Part shown: one piece after another, positions 1 to 9,016 of the stretch
Layout: every line of letters begins with the position of its first letter
Numbering within the stretch: the stretch's first letter is position 1
Assembly: GCF_011764485.1 (NCBI RefSeq)
Contig: NZ_AP022848.1
Location: 3,562,001-3,626,000 of the forward strand
Length of the DNA: 64,000 nucleotides
From: Bosea sp. ANAM02
GTDB lineage: Bacteria; Pseudomonadota; Alphaproteobacteria; Rhizobiales; Beijerinckiaceae
Direction of reading: 5' to 3'
Notes under the pieces: model-generated
Told to the model about the DNA's origin: nothing
Seen by the model: the letters and a program-made list of their open reading frames with translations, nothing else
The model's database searches: none
Position numbers and translations under genes: made by a program

Positions 1-662
1 GCGAAGAAGCCATAGGCGACGAAAACGCCGAAAAAGGTGCCGACGAGCGCGCCGCCGATCAGATGTCCCAGAACTTCCGGCGGCTCCTTGATCGCCCCCA
101 TCGTCTTGATCACGCCGAGCACGGCGGCGACGATGCCGAGTGCCGGGGTTCCGTCGGCAAGCGACTGCATGGCCGCGACGACACGCTCCTGCTCCTGATG
201 GTGCGTCTCCAGTTCCTCGTCCATCAGAGCGTCGATCTCGTGGACGTTGTTGGCGCCCAGCGTCAACATGCGCATGTAGTCGCAGACGAACTCGACCGCG
301 TGATGGTTCGCCGCAAAAGTCGGGAAGGCGTTGAAGAGTGTCGACTCGCTCGGATTCTCGATGTGCTGCTCGACCGCGAGCATGCCTTTCTGCTTCACGA
401 GCTTGTACAGCGAATACTGCATTCCCAGCAGCTCGACATAGCATTCCTGCTTGTACTTGGGGCCCTTGACGATCGTGCCGAGCATGCCGGGCACGGCCTT
501 GAGCACCGGCCCGGGGTTGCCGATGATGAAGGCACCAATCGCCGCGCCGAGGATGATGACGAACTCGAACGGCTGCCAAAGAACTTCGAGGTGGCCGCCC
601 ATCGCCGCGTAGCTGCCGAAGACGCAGACGAAGACGATGATTGTGCCGACGACCAGCCGCAT
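1..662 (-). CDS. motA: Flagellar motor stator protein MotA (3' end cut by window edge)
   Basis: Proton-channel stator subunit of the flagellar motor, in the inner membrane, expected to pair with MotB. It reads on the minus strand from the ATG at 660-662; 220 residues are visible, against about 290 in the family, and the rest lies beyond the left edge. Hydrophobic segments lie near residues 1-20 and 32-50, then a large cytoplasmic loop, then two more segments near 170-188 and 201-220. The third contains ADGTPALG, placing a proline at residue 173 as in the classic MotA channel. The acidic loop around EIDALMDEELE (142-152) matches the FliG-contacting region. motB would be expected downstream, outside the window. 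Confidence 0.93.
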   Translation of the reverse strand, partial: MRLVVGTIIVFVCVFGSYAAMGGHLEVLWQPFEFVIILGAAIGAFIIGNPGPVLKAVPGMLGTIVKGPKYKQECYVELLGMQYSLYKLVKQKGMLAVEQHIENPSESTLFNAFPTFAANHHAVEFVCDYMRMLTLGANNVHEIDALMDEELETHHQEQERVVAAMQSLADGTPALGIVAAVLGVIKTMGAIKEPPEVLGHLIGGALVGTFFGVFVAYGFF

Positions 663-880
663 GGTTTGTCACCCTCGCAACGCAGCAGGGACAGCCCGCG
701 CGAAGCCATTACTGGTCCGACGAAATGAACGATCGAGGTTAAGGGCGAGTTTATGGCCCCTGGCGTCGGCGCCTTCACCCAAGGCGCGCGAGCCGACGGC
801 TCTCGCCGTCTGCGATGTTCAGGAAGATGACGATCCGCCCCGCCCAAAGCTCCGAGCTGTTCGTTCGCGGACGGTCGGCC

Positions 881-1906
881 TCAGGCCGCGGCTGCCGCCT
901 CGTGGCGCGAGACATGGGCGATGGCCGCGCGCAGGTCGTCCAGCGTCGCGTCGGCGCCGACGCAGCGCTCGGCCAGATGGCGGCGGAACAGGCGCGCGCC
1001 CGGGCGGCCCGGGAAGAGGCCGACAAGGTGACGGGTGAAGGCATGCAGGCGCCCGCCCCGCGCGAGATGTGCGGCGAGATGCGGCTCCAGCGCCTCCAGC
1101 ATGGCGAAGGCATCGGCCACCGGCGCCGCCTCACCGAAGAGCAGCGGATCGACCTGAAGCAGGATCTCGGGGTTCTGATAGGCCTCGCGACCGACCATCA
1201 CGCCGTCGAGCCTCTCCAGATGGGGCAGCCATTCCGAAGGCGTCTTGATTCCGCCGTTGATCGCGACCGGCAGGTCGGGATCGGCCGCCTTCAGGCGATA
1301 GGCGCGCTCGTAGTCGAGCGGCGGGATCTCGCGGTTCTCCTTGGGCGAAAGCCCCTGCAGCCAGGCCTTGCGGGCATGGACGATGAGAGCATCGACGCCG
1401 GCGGCACGCACCGAAGCGGTCAGCGCATCGAGCGCGATTTCCGGGTCCTGGTCGTCGACGCCGATGCGGCATTTCACCGTGACGGGGACCTTGACCGCCG
1501 CCTTCATCGCCGCGACGCAATCGCCGACCAGCGCCGGCTCGCGCATCAGGCAGGCGCCGAAGGCCCCGCCCTGCACGCGGTCCGAAGGGCAGCCACAGTT
1601 CAGGTTGATCTCGTCATAACCGAAATCGGCGCCGATCTTCGCGGCTTCCGCCAGCAGCTTCGGGTCGTTTCCGCCGAGTTGGAGCGCGACGGGATGTTCG
1701 ACAGTGTCGAAACCGATCAGCCGCTCGCGATCGCCGCGGATCACCGCCTGCGCCGTGACCATCTCGGTATAGAGCAGCGCATGGCGCGACATCAGGCGGT
1801 GGATCACCCGGCAATGCCGGTCCGTCCAGTCCATCATCGGCGCCACGGAGAAGCGCCAGAAGCTCGGCGCGCGACCAGCTTCGGTTGTCGGGATCTCTGC
1901 GTTCAA
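881..1906 (-). CDS. dusA: tRNA-dihydrouridine synthase DusA
   Basis: Flavoenzyme that reduces uridine to dihydrouridine in the D-loop of tRNA, using FMN and NADPH. The 341 residues match DusA length. The N-terminal APMMDWTDRHCR motif is at about 22-33, the catalytic cysteine lies in NCGCPSDRVQGG (Cys106), and the RNA/FMN-contacting IVHARKAWLQGLSPKENR stretch follows in the second half. The start used is a TTG at 1904-1906. The only nearby internal ATG falls inside the conserved APMMDW motif and would cut it, so the TTG is preferred. The gene stands alone, divergent from the ABC transporter gene at 2180. Confidence 0.93.
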   Translation of the reverse strand: MNAEIPTTEAGRAPSFWRFSVAPMMDWTDRHCRVIHRLMSRHALLYTEMVTAQAVIRGDRERLIGFDTVEHPVALQLGGNDPKLLAEAAKIGADFGYDEINLNCGCPSDRVQGGAFGACLMREPALVGDCVAAMKAAVKVPVTVKCRIGVDDQDPEIALDALTASVRAAGVDALIVHARKAWLQGLSPKENREIPPLDYERAYRLKAADPDLPVAINGGIKTPSEWLPHLERLDGVMVGREAYQNPEILLQVDPLLFGEAAPVADAFAMLEALEPHLAAHLARGGRLHAFTRHLVGLFPGRPGARLFRRHLAERCVGADATLDDLRAAIAHVSRHEAAAAA

Positions 1907-2179
1907 CTCTCGGCCTGCGAATGCCTGTCAGCGGTGATGCGTTGTCGCCAGATCGGCTACTCCCGGCGTCAAACGACGCCTGAACGGCGAAACTGCGGCG
2001 TATATGGCGCAAATCGCCCGGACGCGCGAGGGGCATGGCGAAAAAACCGGCTTGCGTCTTGTCCGGACCTACTCCGAAAGCCGATGGAACCGAGGCGCCG
2101 GGCTGCGGTTTGAGGAAATGGAGGCTGCCTGTCGCGAGCCTTTCCCGAGCGCGACGGCGCCTGAAAGGCGGAGTAGCAC

Positions 2180-4003
2180 ATGGCAGAGGCTCCGCAGGTT
2201 TCGCGCCGATCACGCATGCGCCAGTTTTTCCGAATCGCGCTGCGTTACTGGCGCGGCAGGACGCGCTGGCAGGCCTGGGGCCTGACACTCACCGTCCTCG
2301 TCTTCATTGCCGCGCAGACCTCCGCCGCCGTCGGCATCAACCGCTGGAACCGCTGGTTCTTCGACGCGCTCGAAAAGCGCGATGTCGGCGCCGTCTGGGC
2401 GACGACCGGCTGGCTGCCCTTCCTGCTGGCGGCTTCGGCCCTGTCGGTCTCCGGCCTCGTCGTCAGCCGCATGCTGCTGCAGGTGCGCTGGCGCGAGAAC
2501 CTGACGCGCCGCCTCGGGGGCTGGTGGATCGCCGACCAGCGCTATTACCGGCTGGGCTTCCTGACCAAGAGACTGACCGCGCCGGAATATCGCATCGCCG
2601 AGGATGTCCGGCTGGCCGTCGAGCCGCTGGTCGAGCTCGCGATCGGGCTGATCACCGCCTTCGTCACGGCGGCGACCTTCGCCGCCATCCTCTGGCAGGT
2701 CGCCGGCTCGGCGGAGTTCACGCTGGGCGGCACGACGATCGTCATCCCCAGCTACATGGCGGTCGCGGCCGTGATCTATGCCGTGATCGCCTCGCTCGGC
2801 GCCTATCTCGCCGGGCGGCCGCTGGTGGCGCGCGTCGCCCACAAGAACGAGATGGAGGCGCAGTTCCGGGCCGAGATGACGCGGCTGCGCGAGAATGCCG
2901 AGAGCATTGCGCTGATCAAGGGCGATGCCGACGAACGCAGCTCCCAGGGGGAGAATTACGGGCGCGTGGTCGCAGCCTGGCTCAGGATCGTGCGCCAGCA
3001 GGGAGTCATCGCATTGGTGCTCAACACCAATGGTGCGCTGTTCCCGATCGTGCCGCTCCTGCTGATCGCGCCTAAATATCTCTCCGGCGGCGTCTCGCTG
3101 GGCGCGGTCGTGCAGGTCGTTGCAGCCTTCAGCGCCGTGCAGGCCGCGCTGATCTGGTTCGTCGACAATTTCGTGCGGCTGGCGGAGTGGTTCGCCTCGG
3201 TCACCCGCGTCGACGAGTTGGTGGAGGAGCTGGAGGCGCTGGATATCGGCACGATCATGGAGCAGGACGAGCAGATCGCGCTCGCCACGAGCGAGGACGG
3301 CGCGATCCACCTGGAGAACCTGTCGGTCGCGCACAGCAATGGCCGCGTCGTGCTGGCCGACGCCACCGTCTCCATTCCACGAGGGGCGAAGGTACTGATC
3401 GCGGGCGAAAGCGGCTCGGGCAAGAGCACGCTGATCCGGGCGCTCGCCGGCATCTGGCCCTGGGGTTCGGGCACGATCCGCGTGCCGTCCGGCCAGACCA
3501 TCGCCTTCGTGCCGCAGAAGCCTTACCTGCCGCGCGGGACCTTGCGCACGATCCTGCTCTATCCGGATGCGGATCGCTCCGTTCCCGACGATGCGATCGC
3601 GGGCGCCTTGCTGCGATGCGGCCTGGGCTATCTGGCCAGGAAGCTCGATGTGGAGGACGAGGACTGGGACCGCGTCCTCTCGGGCGGCGAGCGCCAGCGC
3701 GTCGCCTTCGCCCGCCTGCTGCTTCAGAAGCCGGACATCATCGTGATGGACGAGGCGACCTCGGCGCTCGACGAGGAAAGCCAGGCCTCGCTGCTCAGCC
3801 TGTTCGACGAGGATCTGGCGGAAGCGACGCTGATCAGCGTCGGCCATCGACCGGGTCTCGAAGACTATCACGACCAGAAGATCACGCTGGAGCGTCGGCC
3901 GGCCGGCGCGCATCTGACATCGCGGCGCCTGCGCAAGTCGCTGTGGCGGCTGTTCAGGAGCCGCAGCGCCGCCAATGAGGACGAGCGGCCGGACGCCCTG
4001 TGA
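2180..4003 (+). CDS. SbmA/YddA-type fused ABC transporter (permease plus ATPase)
   Basis: A single 607-residue chain joins an N-terminal membrane domain of the SbmA/BacA-like type (about residues 15-350, several hydrophobic helices) to a C-terminal ABC ATPase. Walker A is GESGSGKST at about 408-416, the signature is LSGGERQRV at about 500, and Walker B is IIVMDEATSALDE at about 520-532. The family (YddA, Mycobacterium Rv1819c) moves peptides, cobalamin-like or other hydrophilic cargo across the inner membrane. The substrate here cannot be told from sequence. The ATG at 2180 is preceded by a GGCGGAG ribosome site. The downstream gene converges, so it appears monocistronic. Confidence 0.88.
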   Translation: MAEAPQVSRRSRMRQFFRIALRYWRGRTRWQAWGLTLTVLVFIAAQTSAAVGINRWNRWFFDALEKRDVGAVWATTGWLPFLLAASALSVSGLVVSRMLLQVRWRENLTRRLGGWWIADQRYYRLGFLTKRLTAPEYRIAEDVRLAVEPLVELAIGLITAFVTAATFAAILWQVAGSAEFTLGGTTIVIPSYMAVAAVIYAVIASLGAYLAGRPLVARVAHKNEMEAQFRAEMTRLRENAESIALIKGDADERSSQGENYGRVVAAWLRIVRQQGVIALVLNTNGALFPIVPLLLIAPKYLSGGVSLGAVVQVVAAFSAVQAALIWFVDNFVRLAEWFASVTRVDELVEELEALDIGTIMEQDEQIALATSEDGAIHLENLSVAHSNGRVVLADATVSIPRGAKVLIAGESGSGKSTLIRALAGIWPWGSGTIRVPSGQTIAFVPQKPYLPRGTLRTILLYPDADRSVPDDAIAGALLRCGLGYLARKLDVEDEDWDRVLSGGERQRVAFARLLLQKPDIIVMDEATSALDEESQASLLSLFDEDLAEATLISVGHRPGLEDYHDQKITLERRPAGAHLTSRRLRKSLWRLFRSRSAANEDERPDAL

Positions 4004-4045
4004 ACTCGACGGGCGGCGCCCCGCGAGGAACGCCGCCCGTTCTCG

Positions 4046-4876
4046 TCACCGCTTGGCGCGGGCGACGATCTGCGTCGGATTGACGAAGCGCAGCGCGATC
4101 ACGAGCCAGATCAGCGTGGTGACCATGTAGATCACCGCCATGGCATCGATCGACTGCACCGCGCGCACGCCGGCGGCGAAGACCGCATAGTAGAGCGCGA
4201 CGACGAGCGTCTGGCTGGTCGGGCCGGCCGTGAGGAAGGTCAGTTCGAACATGGCGAGCGTCCTGACCAGCACCAAGAGCAGGGCGGCGAGGATGCCGGG
4301 CATGAGCAGCGGCAGCAGCACATGCACGAAGAGCTTGAAGGTGTTGGCGCCGAAGACGCGCGCCGCCGCCTCGATCTTGGTGTCGATCTGCTCGATGAAC
4401 GGGATCATCACGAGGATGACGAAAGGCACGGTCGGCACGAGATTGGCGAGCACGACGCCCGACATCTGGCCGGCGAAGCCGGTCTGGTAGAGCACCGTCG
4501 CCAGCGGGATACCGAAGGTGATCGGCGGCACCAGGAGCGGCAGCAGGAAGAGCAGCATGACGAGCTTCTTGCCGGGAAAGTCGCGCCGGGCCAGCGCATA
4601 GGCCGCCGGCACGCCGATCAGGCCGGAGAGCGCCACCACCAGGAAGACGATCTGGAAGGTGACGAGCAGCACATCATAGAGCTGGAACTCCGCCCAGGCC
4701 GCCGAATACCAGCGCGTCGTCCAGCCGGCCGGCAGCCAGGTGCCGAGCCAGCGCGTCGAGAAGGACGAGGTCACCACCGTCGCGATCATCGCGAAGAGGT
4801 TGACGATGAAGAAGCCGATCAGCGTCCAGTTGGCGGCCGCCCAGAGCTTCGTCGAGAGACGAGTATCCTTGACCAT
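4046..4876 (-). CDS. ABC importer permease (PotC/ThiP-type), subunit 2
   Basis: Inner-membrane permease of a binding-protein-dependent importer, 276 residues with about six hydrophobic helices. The cytoplasmic EAA loop that docks the ATPase reads EAAARVFGANTFKLFVHVLLP, in the standard place before the fifth helix. The ATG at 4874-4876 lies 4 bp after the stop of the partner permease, so the genes are co-transcribed and probably translationally coupled. It is the last gene of a four-gene operon (binding protein, ATPase, two permeases) read leftward from 8117. The fold belongs to the spermidine/putrescine, iron and 2-aminoethylphosphonate group. The cargo is discussed with the operon. Confidence 0.9.
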   Translation of the reverse strand: MVKDTRLSTKLWAAANWTLIGFFIVNLFAMIATVVTSSFSTRWLGTWLPAGWTTRWYSAAWAEFQLYDVLLVTFQIVFLVVALSGLIGVPAAYALARRDFPGKKLVMLLFLLPLLVPPITFGIPLATVLYQTGFAGQMSGVVLANLVPTVPFVILVMIPFIEQIDTKIEAAARVFGANTFKLFVHVLLPLLMPGILAALLLVLVRTLAMFELTFLTAGPTSQTLVVALYYAVFAAGVRAVQSIDAMAVIYMVTTLIWLVIALRFVNPTQIVARAKR

Positions 4877-4880
4877 GAGA

Positions 4881-5771
4881 TCAGCCCTTTCCGCCGCCGG
4901 CAGGGCCGCGATACAGAAGCCCGCGCGCGGCCAGAACCACGACGACGATGGTGAGCTGAACCACGCCCATGATCATCGCGACGGCCGATGCCATGGAGTA
5001 GTCGTATTCCTCGAAGGCCGCCTGATAGGCCGCGATCGAGATCACCCGGGTCGGCCCCGAGGGCGCGCCGAGCAGCACGGCCGAAGGGAAGACCGAGAAG
5101 GCCTGAACGAAGCTCAGGCAGAAGGTGATCGCCAGACCCGGCAGCAGCAGCGGGAAGAGGATGTGCTTGAACCGGTCCCAGGGACCCGCCCCCAGCGTCG
5201 CGCCCGCCTGCTCCAGCGCCGGATCGATGCCGGATAGGTAGGACAGCGTCAAAAGGAAGGTGAAGGGGAAGCCGGTTATGACCAGCGAGAGCATCACGCC
5301 CCAGTAATTGTGCAGCAGCTTCACCGGCGAGGAGATGATGCCAAAGGTCATCAGCACGCGGTTGAACCAGCCCTGCGGCCCGAGATAGTTCAGCAGGCCC
5401 TCGGCGACGAGCACCGTGCCGAGCGTGATCGGGATCACCAGGATCGTGGTCAGCAGGCGCTGGTTGCGCATCAGGCGGACGCGGAAGGCGATCGGGATCG
5501 CCAGCAGCAGCGTCGCGATGGTCACGGGAAGCGCGAGCCAGAGCGTCGTCGCGATCGTCCCGTAGAGGAAGCGATCGGAGAAGAAGCGCTGGTAATTGGC
5601 GAAGATGCCGCCCTGCTTCGGCTCGAAGGACAGGAAGAGCCCGTAGAGGAACGGGTAGATGAACAGCGCCAGCAGAAACAGCACCGCAGGCAGGACGAGC
5701 AATGTCAGCCCGTCGAGCCCGCGCGCCGCCAGGCGCTGCTTCAGCGGAATGGAGAAGGTGTCGGTGCTCAC
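4881..5771 (-). CDS. ABC importer permease (PotB-type), subunit 1
   Basis: Partner permease of the same importer, 296 residues. A short N-terminal cytoplasmic tail is followed by a hydrophobic helix (LLVLPAVLFLLALFIYPF, about 24-41), then the further helices of the family. The EAA loop reads LEQAGATLGAGPWDRFKHIL. Its ATG at 5769-5771 overlaps the stop of the ATPase gene by 4 bp (ATGA), a translational coupling arrangement. It lies between the ATPase gene and the second permease, the usual order in spermidine-type operons. Confidence 0.9.
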   Translation of the reverse strand: MSTDTFSIPLKQRLAARGLDGLTLLVLPAVLFLLALFIYPFLYGLFLSFEPKQGGIFANYQRFFSDRFLYGTIATTLWLALPVTIATLLLAIPIAFRVRLMRNQRLLTTILVIPITLGTVLVAEGLLNYLGPQGWFNRVLMTFGIISSPVKLLHNYWGVMLSLVITGFPFTFLLTLSYLSGIDPALEQAGATLGAGPWDRFKHILFPLLLPGLAITFCLSFVQAFSVFPSAVLLGAPSGPTRVISIAAYQAAFEEYDYSMASAVAMIMGVVQLTIVVVVLAARGLLYRGPAGGGKG

Positions 5772-6841
5772 GCCGCCCCTCCATAGACGAGGACGCGGTC
5801 CGGATCGGCGGCGAGCGTCACCGCTTCGCCCGGGGACAGCTTGTCATGGGCGAGGAAGGACAGGTCCGTGCCATCCGCCATGCGGGCGAAGCCGACGAAT
5901 TCGCGCCCGCGGAACTCGGTCGAGACGACCTGCGCCTCGAGGCCGGGCTGACCAGCGGCGACCGGATGCAGATCCTCCGGGCGGATCGCCAGATAGCCGT
6001 CGGCACCGGCGGAGACCGCCTCGCGCGCACGACCGGAGAGCTGCGCATCGGCCACAGTGACCGCCGCCTTGCCGTCTCCGACGGAAGCGACCTTGCCCTT
6101 CACCTTGTTGCGGAAGCCCATGAACTCGGCGACGTCGAGATGGTCCGGCCGCATGAACAGGTCTTCCGGCGTGCCGACCTGACGGACCTGGCCGTCACGC
6201 AGCACGACGATGCGGTCGGCGAGCGAAAGCGCCTCCTCCTGGTCGTGGGTGACGTAGATCGTGGTGGCGCCGAGCGTGTTATGGATGCGGCGGATCTCGG
6301 CGCGCATCTCCAGGCGAAGCTTGGCGTCGAGATTCGAGAGCGGCTCGTCCATCAGCACCAGGGGCGGCTCGACGACGATGGCGCGCGCGATGGCGACGCG
6401 CTGCTGCTGGCCGCCGGAGAGCTGGCCCGGCAGCTTCTCGGTCTGGCCCTGCAGACGCACCAGCGCGGCGGCTTCCGCGACGCGCCTGTCGATCTCGGCC
6501 TTGGGCACGCCGCGCATCTTCAGGCCGAAGCCGATATTCCTGTTCACGCTCATATGCGGGAAGAGCGCGTAGCTCTGGAAGACCATGCCGAATCCGCGCT
6601 CTTCCGGGCGCAGCGGATCGATGCGCTTGTCGTCGAGCCAGATGCCGCCTCCGGTTGCCGGGAGCAGGCCCGCGATCAGGTTCAGCGTCGTCGACTTGCC
6701 GCAGCCGGACGGGCCGAGCAGCGCGATGAACTCGCCCTTGCCGATCGTCAGCGAGACGTCCTTGAGCGCGTTATGGGTGCCGAAGTCACGGCTCAGACGG
6801 TCGAGCCGAAGCTCGCGGAACGAGGCTGCGTTGATGGTCAT
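5768..6841 (-). CDS. ABC importer ATP-binding protein (PotA/UgpC-like)
   Basis: Cytoplasmic ATPase that powers the importer, 357 residues. Walker A is GPSGCGKST, the signature LSGGQQQRVAIARAI, and Walker B LVLMDEPLSNLD, followed by the switch histidine in YVTHDQEEA. The C-terminal third (about 235-357) has the beta-rich regulatory TOBE-like region typical of PotA, FbpC and UgpC. It overlaps the first permease gene by 4 bp and lies 85 bp after the binding-protein gene. Sequence alone does not separate polyamine, iron, phosphonate or sugar-acid cargo. Confidence 0.92.
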   Translation of the reverse strand: MTINAASFRELRLDRLSRDFGTHNALKDVSLTIGKGEFIALLGPSGCGKSTTLNLIAGLLPATGGGIWLDDKRIDPLRPEERGFGMVFQSYALFPHMSVNRNIGFGLKMRGVPKAEIDRRVAEAAALVRLQGQTEKLPGQLSGGQQQRVAIARAIVVEPPLVLMDEPLSNLDAKLRLEMRAEIRRIHNTLGATTIYVTHDQEEALSLADRIVVLRDGQVRQVGTPEDLFMRPDHLDVAEFMGFRNKVKGKVASVGDGKAAVTVADAQLSGRAREAVSAGADGYLAIRPEDLHPVAAGQPGLEAQVVSTEFRGREFVGFARMADGTDLSFLAHDKLSPGEAVTLAADPDRVLVYGGAA

Positions 6842-6926
6842 GGCTTCCGGATGGATCTGAGAAACGGGATCGGAACAGCAGGCGGCGGGCCCCGGATCAA
6901 ACCGGAGCCCGCCGCCGCGATCACAA

Positions 6927-8117
6927 TTACTTCTTCTTGGCGCCGCCGACCTGCTCGTCCCAGATGCGGAAGGCGATCACCATCTTGTCGGGGTTGAGCG
7001 GGGTTTCCATCGGGTTGTCGGCGATCAGCTTCTCGTATTCGGGCCGGCCGAACTCGGCGATCGCCTTCTGGCTGGAGGCCGGGGCCATCGAAAGCGGCAC
7101 GTCCTTCACGGCCGGGCCCGGATAGAAATAGCCCTCGTCATAGGTATAGGCCTGCTGCGCGGGCGTCAGCATGTGGCGGATCAGGTCGAGCAGCACGTTG
7201 AGCTTCTCGTCGGAGACGCCCTTCGGGATCATCATGTACTGGGCGTCGGTGACCCAGTGGAAACCCTTCAGCGGCTGGATCTTGGCCTCCTTCGGCACGA
7301 TGCCGAGCACGCGCGGGTTGATGTCCCAGCCGGTGGTCGAGACGATGATGTCGCGCGAGCCGTCACCGAGCTCCTTCATCGTCTGGCCGGTGCCGCCCGG
7401 ATAGTACTCGATGTTTTCGCCGAGCTCCTTGAGATAGGCCCAGGTCTTGTCCCAGCCCTTTTCCGGGTCTTTCGGATCCTTGTCGCCGAGGAGATAGGGC
7501 AGGCCCATGATCCAGGTGCGGCCGGGGCCGGAATTGGCCGGGCGGCCGTAGAAGAAGCGGTTCTTGTTCTGCTTGGTCCAGGCCAGCAGCTCCTCGGCCG
7601 TGGTCGGCACCTGCTTGACGCGGTCCGGCATGTATTCGAGCAGCGGGCCGGAGGGGTAATAGACCATCGCCATGGCCTGACCTTGCCCGAGATTGTGCAT
7701 GGCGAGCGCCGGCTTGAGGTAGATGTCCTCCGGCTTCGGCAGTTCGGCCTGCAGGCGTGGCAGCAGATCGACCCAGAGCTTCTGGTCGATGCCGGCCGAA
7801 AGTACGTCGAGGCCGCCGATTACCATGTCGATGTCGAGGCGGCCGGCATTCTGCTGGGCCTTGATCTTCGCCGGCAGTTCGGGCGCCGGGGCCTTGGTGA
7901 AGACCATGCGCGAGACGGCCTTGGGATTGGCCTTCGGATAGTTCTCCAGCGGCGTCTGGACGAGGGCGAGCGCCCCGCCGACATCGATGATGCTGATCGT
8001 CAGCGGCGAGGCCGGCAGCTTGAGCTGCTGCGCGAAGACGCCGGGCGCATGCGCAGCGACGCCGAGGCCGGCAACGCCACCGATGAAATGACGCCGATTG
8101 ATGCTGTCGTGAGCCAT
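6927..8117 (-). CDS. Tat-exported periplasmic solute-binding protein of the ABC importer
   Basis: Periplasmic substrate-capture subunit, 396 residues, first gene of the importer operon. The N-terminus has a twin-arginine signal (NRRHFIGGVAGLGVAAHA, about 7-24, cleaved probably after GVFAQ), so the protein is likely exported folded through Tat. The body resembles family 1 extracellular solute-binding proteins of the spermidine/iron type. It is divergent from the GntR regulator at 8277, with a palindromic candidate operator in the 159 bp between them. The neighbouring uxuA suggests a sugar-acid cargo, but that is inference from context only. Confidence 0.88.
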   Translation of the reverse strand: MAHDSINRRHFIGGVAGLGVAAHAPGVFAQQLKLPASPLTISIIDVGGALALVQTPLENYPKANPKAVSRMVFTKAPAPELPAKIKAQQNAGRLDIDMVIGGLDVLSAGIDQKLWVDLLPRLQAELPKPEDIYLKPALAMHNLGQGQAMAMVYYPSGPLLEYMPDRVKQVPTTAEELLAWTKQNKNRFFYGRPANSGPGRTWIMGLPYLLGDKDPKDPEKGWDKTWAYLKELGENIEYYPGGTGQTMKELGDGSRDIIVSTTGWDINPRVLGIVPKEAKIQPLKGFHWVTDAQYMMIPKGVSDEKLNVLLDLIRHMLTPAQQAYTYDEGYFYPGPAVKDVPLSMAPASSQKAIAEFGRPEYEKLIADNPMETPLNPDKMVIAFRIWDEQVGGAKKK

Positions 8118-8247
8118 GATTTCTCCTCCAGATGCGGGGGCCCGCTTACGAGCCTTATTGTGTTGCGCCAGCCCGACCGACCCGATCCGGCCCCGTCCCT
8201 CGCCCCGGAACCTGCGAAGTTGACGCAGCCCCCGGTTGATCAGTATC

Positions 8248-8259
8248 CTAGTATACTAG
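8248..8259. promoter_or_regulatory. Candidate GntR operator, perfect 12-bp palindrome
   Basis: CTAGTATACTAG is a perfect palindrome centred 23 bp before the ATG of the GntR gene, in the intergenic space shared with the divergent ABC operon. GntR/FCD regulators commonly bind GTA-TAC-type palindromes, so this site probably controls both directions. I infer this; binding is not shown by sequence. Confidence 0.55.
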
Positions 8260-8276
8260 TCGTCGAGAGCTTGGCA

Positions 8277-8972
8277 ATGGCCCACCCTGCAACCCGTCAC
8301 AGCACGGACCAGATCTACAGCGTTCTGCGCAGCGACGTGATCAGCGGCGTGCTGAAGCCGCGTGAAGCGATGTCCGAGGCGCGCATGGCCTTGCGCTTCG
8401 GCGTCAGCCGCACGCCCGTGCGCGAGGCGTTCAAGCGGCTGGTCGACGAAGGCTTCCTCGTCGCCGTGCCGCAGGTCGGCACCTTCGTCGCGCCGATCGA
8501 CCTCGCCGCCGTGCGTGACAGCCAGTTCATCCGCGAGACGCTGGAATGCCGCACTGTCGTGCTGGCCGCCCAGCGCATCGGCGATGCCGATTGCCGCCGG
8601 CTCGCGGCCCAGGTCGAAGAGCAGGCCGAGGCGGTCCGGCGCGGCGAGCGCTCCGAGATCTTCCGCCTCGACGAGGTGTTCCATGCCGAGATCTCGCGTA
8701 TCGCCGGGCACCGCGCCGTCTGGAGCATGATCGAGGGCGTGAAGGCCCAGATGGACAGGGTGCGCTGCCTTTCGCTGGAGACGCCGTCCTGGTCCGAGGT
8801 CATCCTGAACGAGCACCGCATCATCGCCGCCTGCATCATGAAGCATGACGCGAAAGGCGCGGAAGCCGCGATGCGCGCGCATCTGCGCACCGTCTTCGCG
8901 ACGATCGACACGATCGCGAAGGACCATGCGGACGCCTTCGACGATTCCCGCCTCGCGCACGAAGCCTCCTGA
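8277..8972 (+). CDS. GntR-family transcriptional regulator, FCD (FadR-like) subfamily
   Basis: Ligand-responsive DNA-binding regulator, 231 residues. The N-terminal winged helix-turn-helix (about 8-72) contains LRFGVSRTPVREAFKRLVDEG. The C-terminal all-helical FCD domain keeps the metal-site pattern: Asp and His in LDEVFHAEI, His in NEHRIIAA and His in RAHLRTVF. An open frame continues upstream, but the ATG at 8277 fits the family N-terminus and lies just after the palindrome at 8248-8259. It faces away from the ABC operon and is followed after 44 bp by uxuA, so it probably controls both in response to a sugar acid or catabolic intermediate. Confidence 0.9.
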   Translation: MAHPATRHSTDQIYSVLRSDVISGVLKPREAMSEARMALRFGVSRTPVREAFKRLVDEGFLVAVPQVGTFVAPIDLAAVRDSQFIRETLECRTVVLAAQRIGDADCRRLAAQVEEQAEAVRRGERSEIFRLDEVFHAEISRIAGHRAVWSMIEGVKAQMDRVRCLSLETPSWSEVILNEHRIIAACIMKHDAKGAEAAMRAHLRTVFATIDTIAKDHADAFDDSRLAHEAS

Positions 8973-9016
8973 CACCGTTTCCAGCACAGCCGCATTTCTC
9001 ACAAGGACAACAAGAC

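Noticed and set aside
663..880. Possible gene between motA and dusA
   Set aside because: Only short frames without ribosome sites; one small GAGCC/GGCTC hairpin, nothing else.
2210..3913. 567-codon open frame opposite the ABC exporter gene
   Set aside because: Arg/Asp-rich shadow; the plus-strand ABC motifs are complete.
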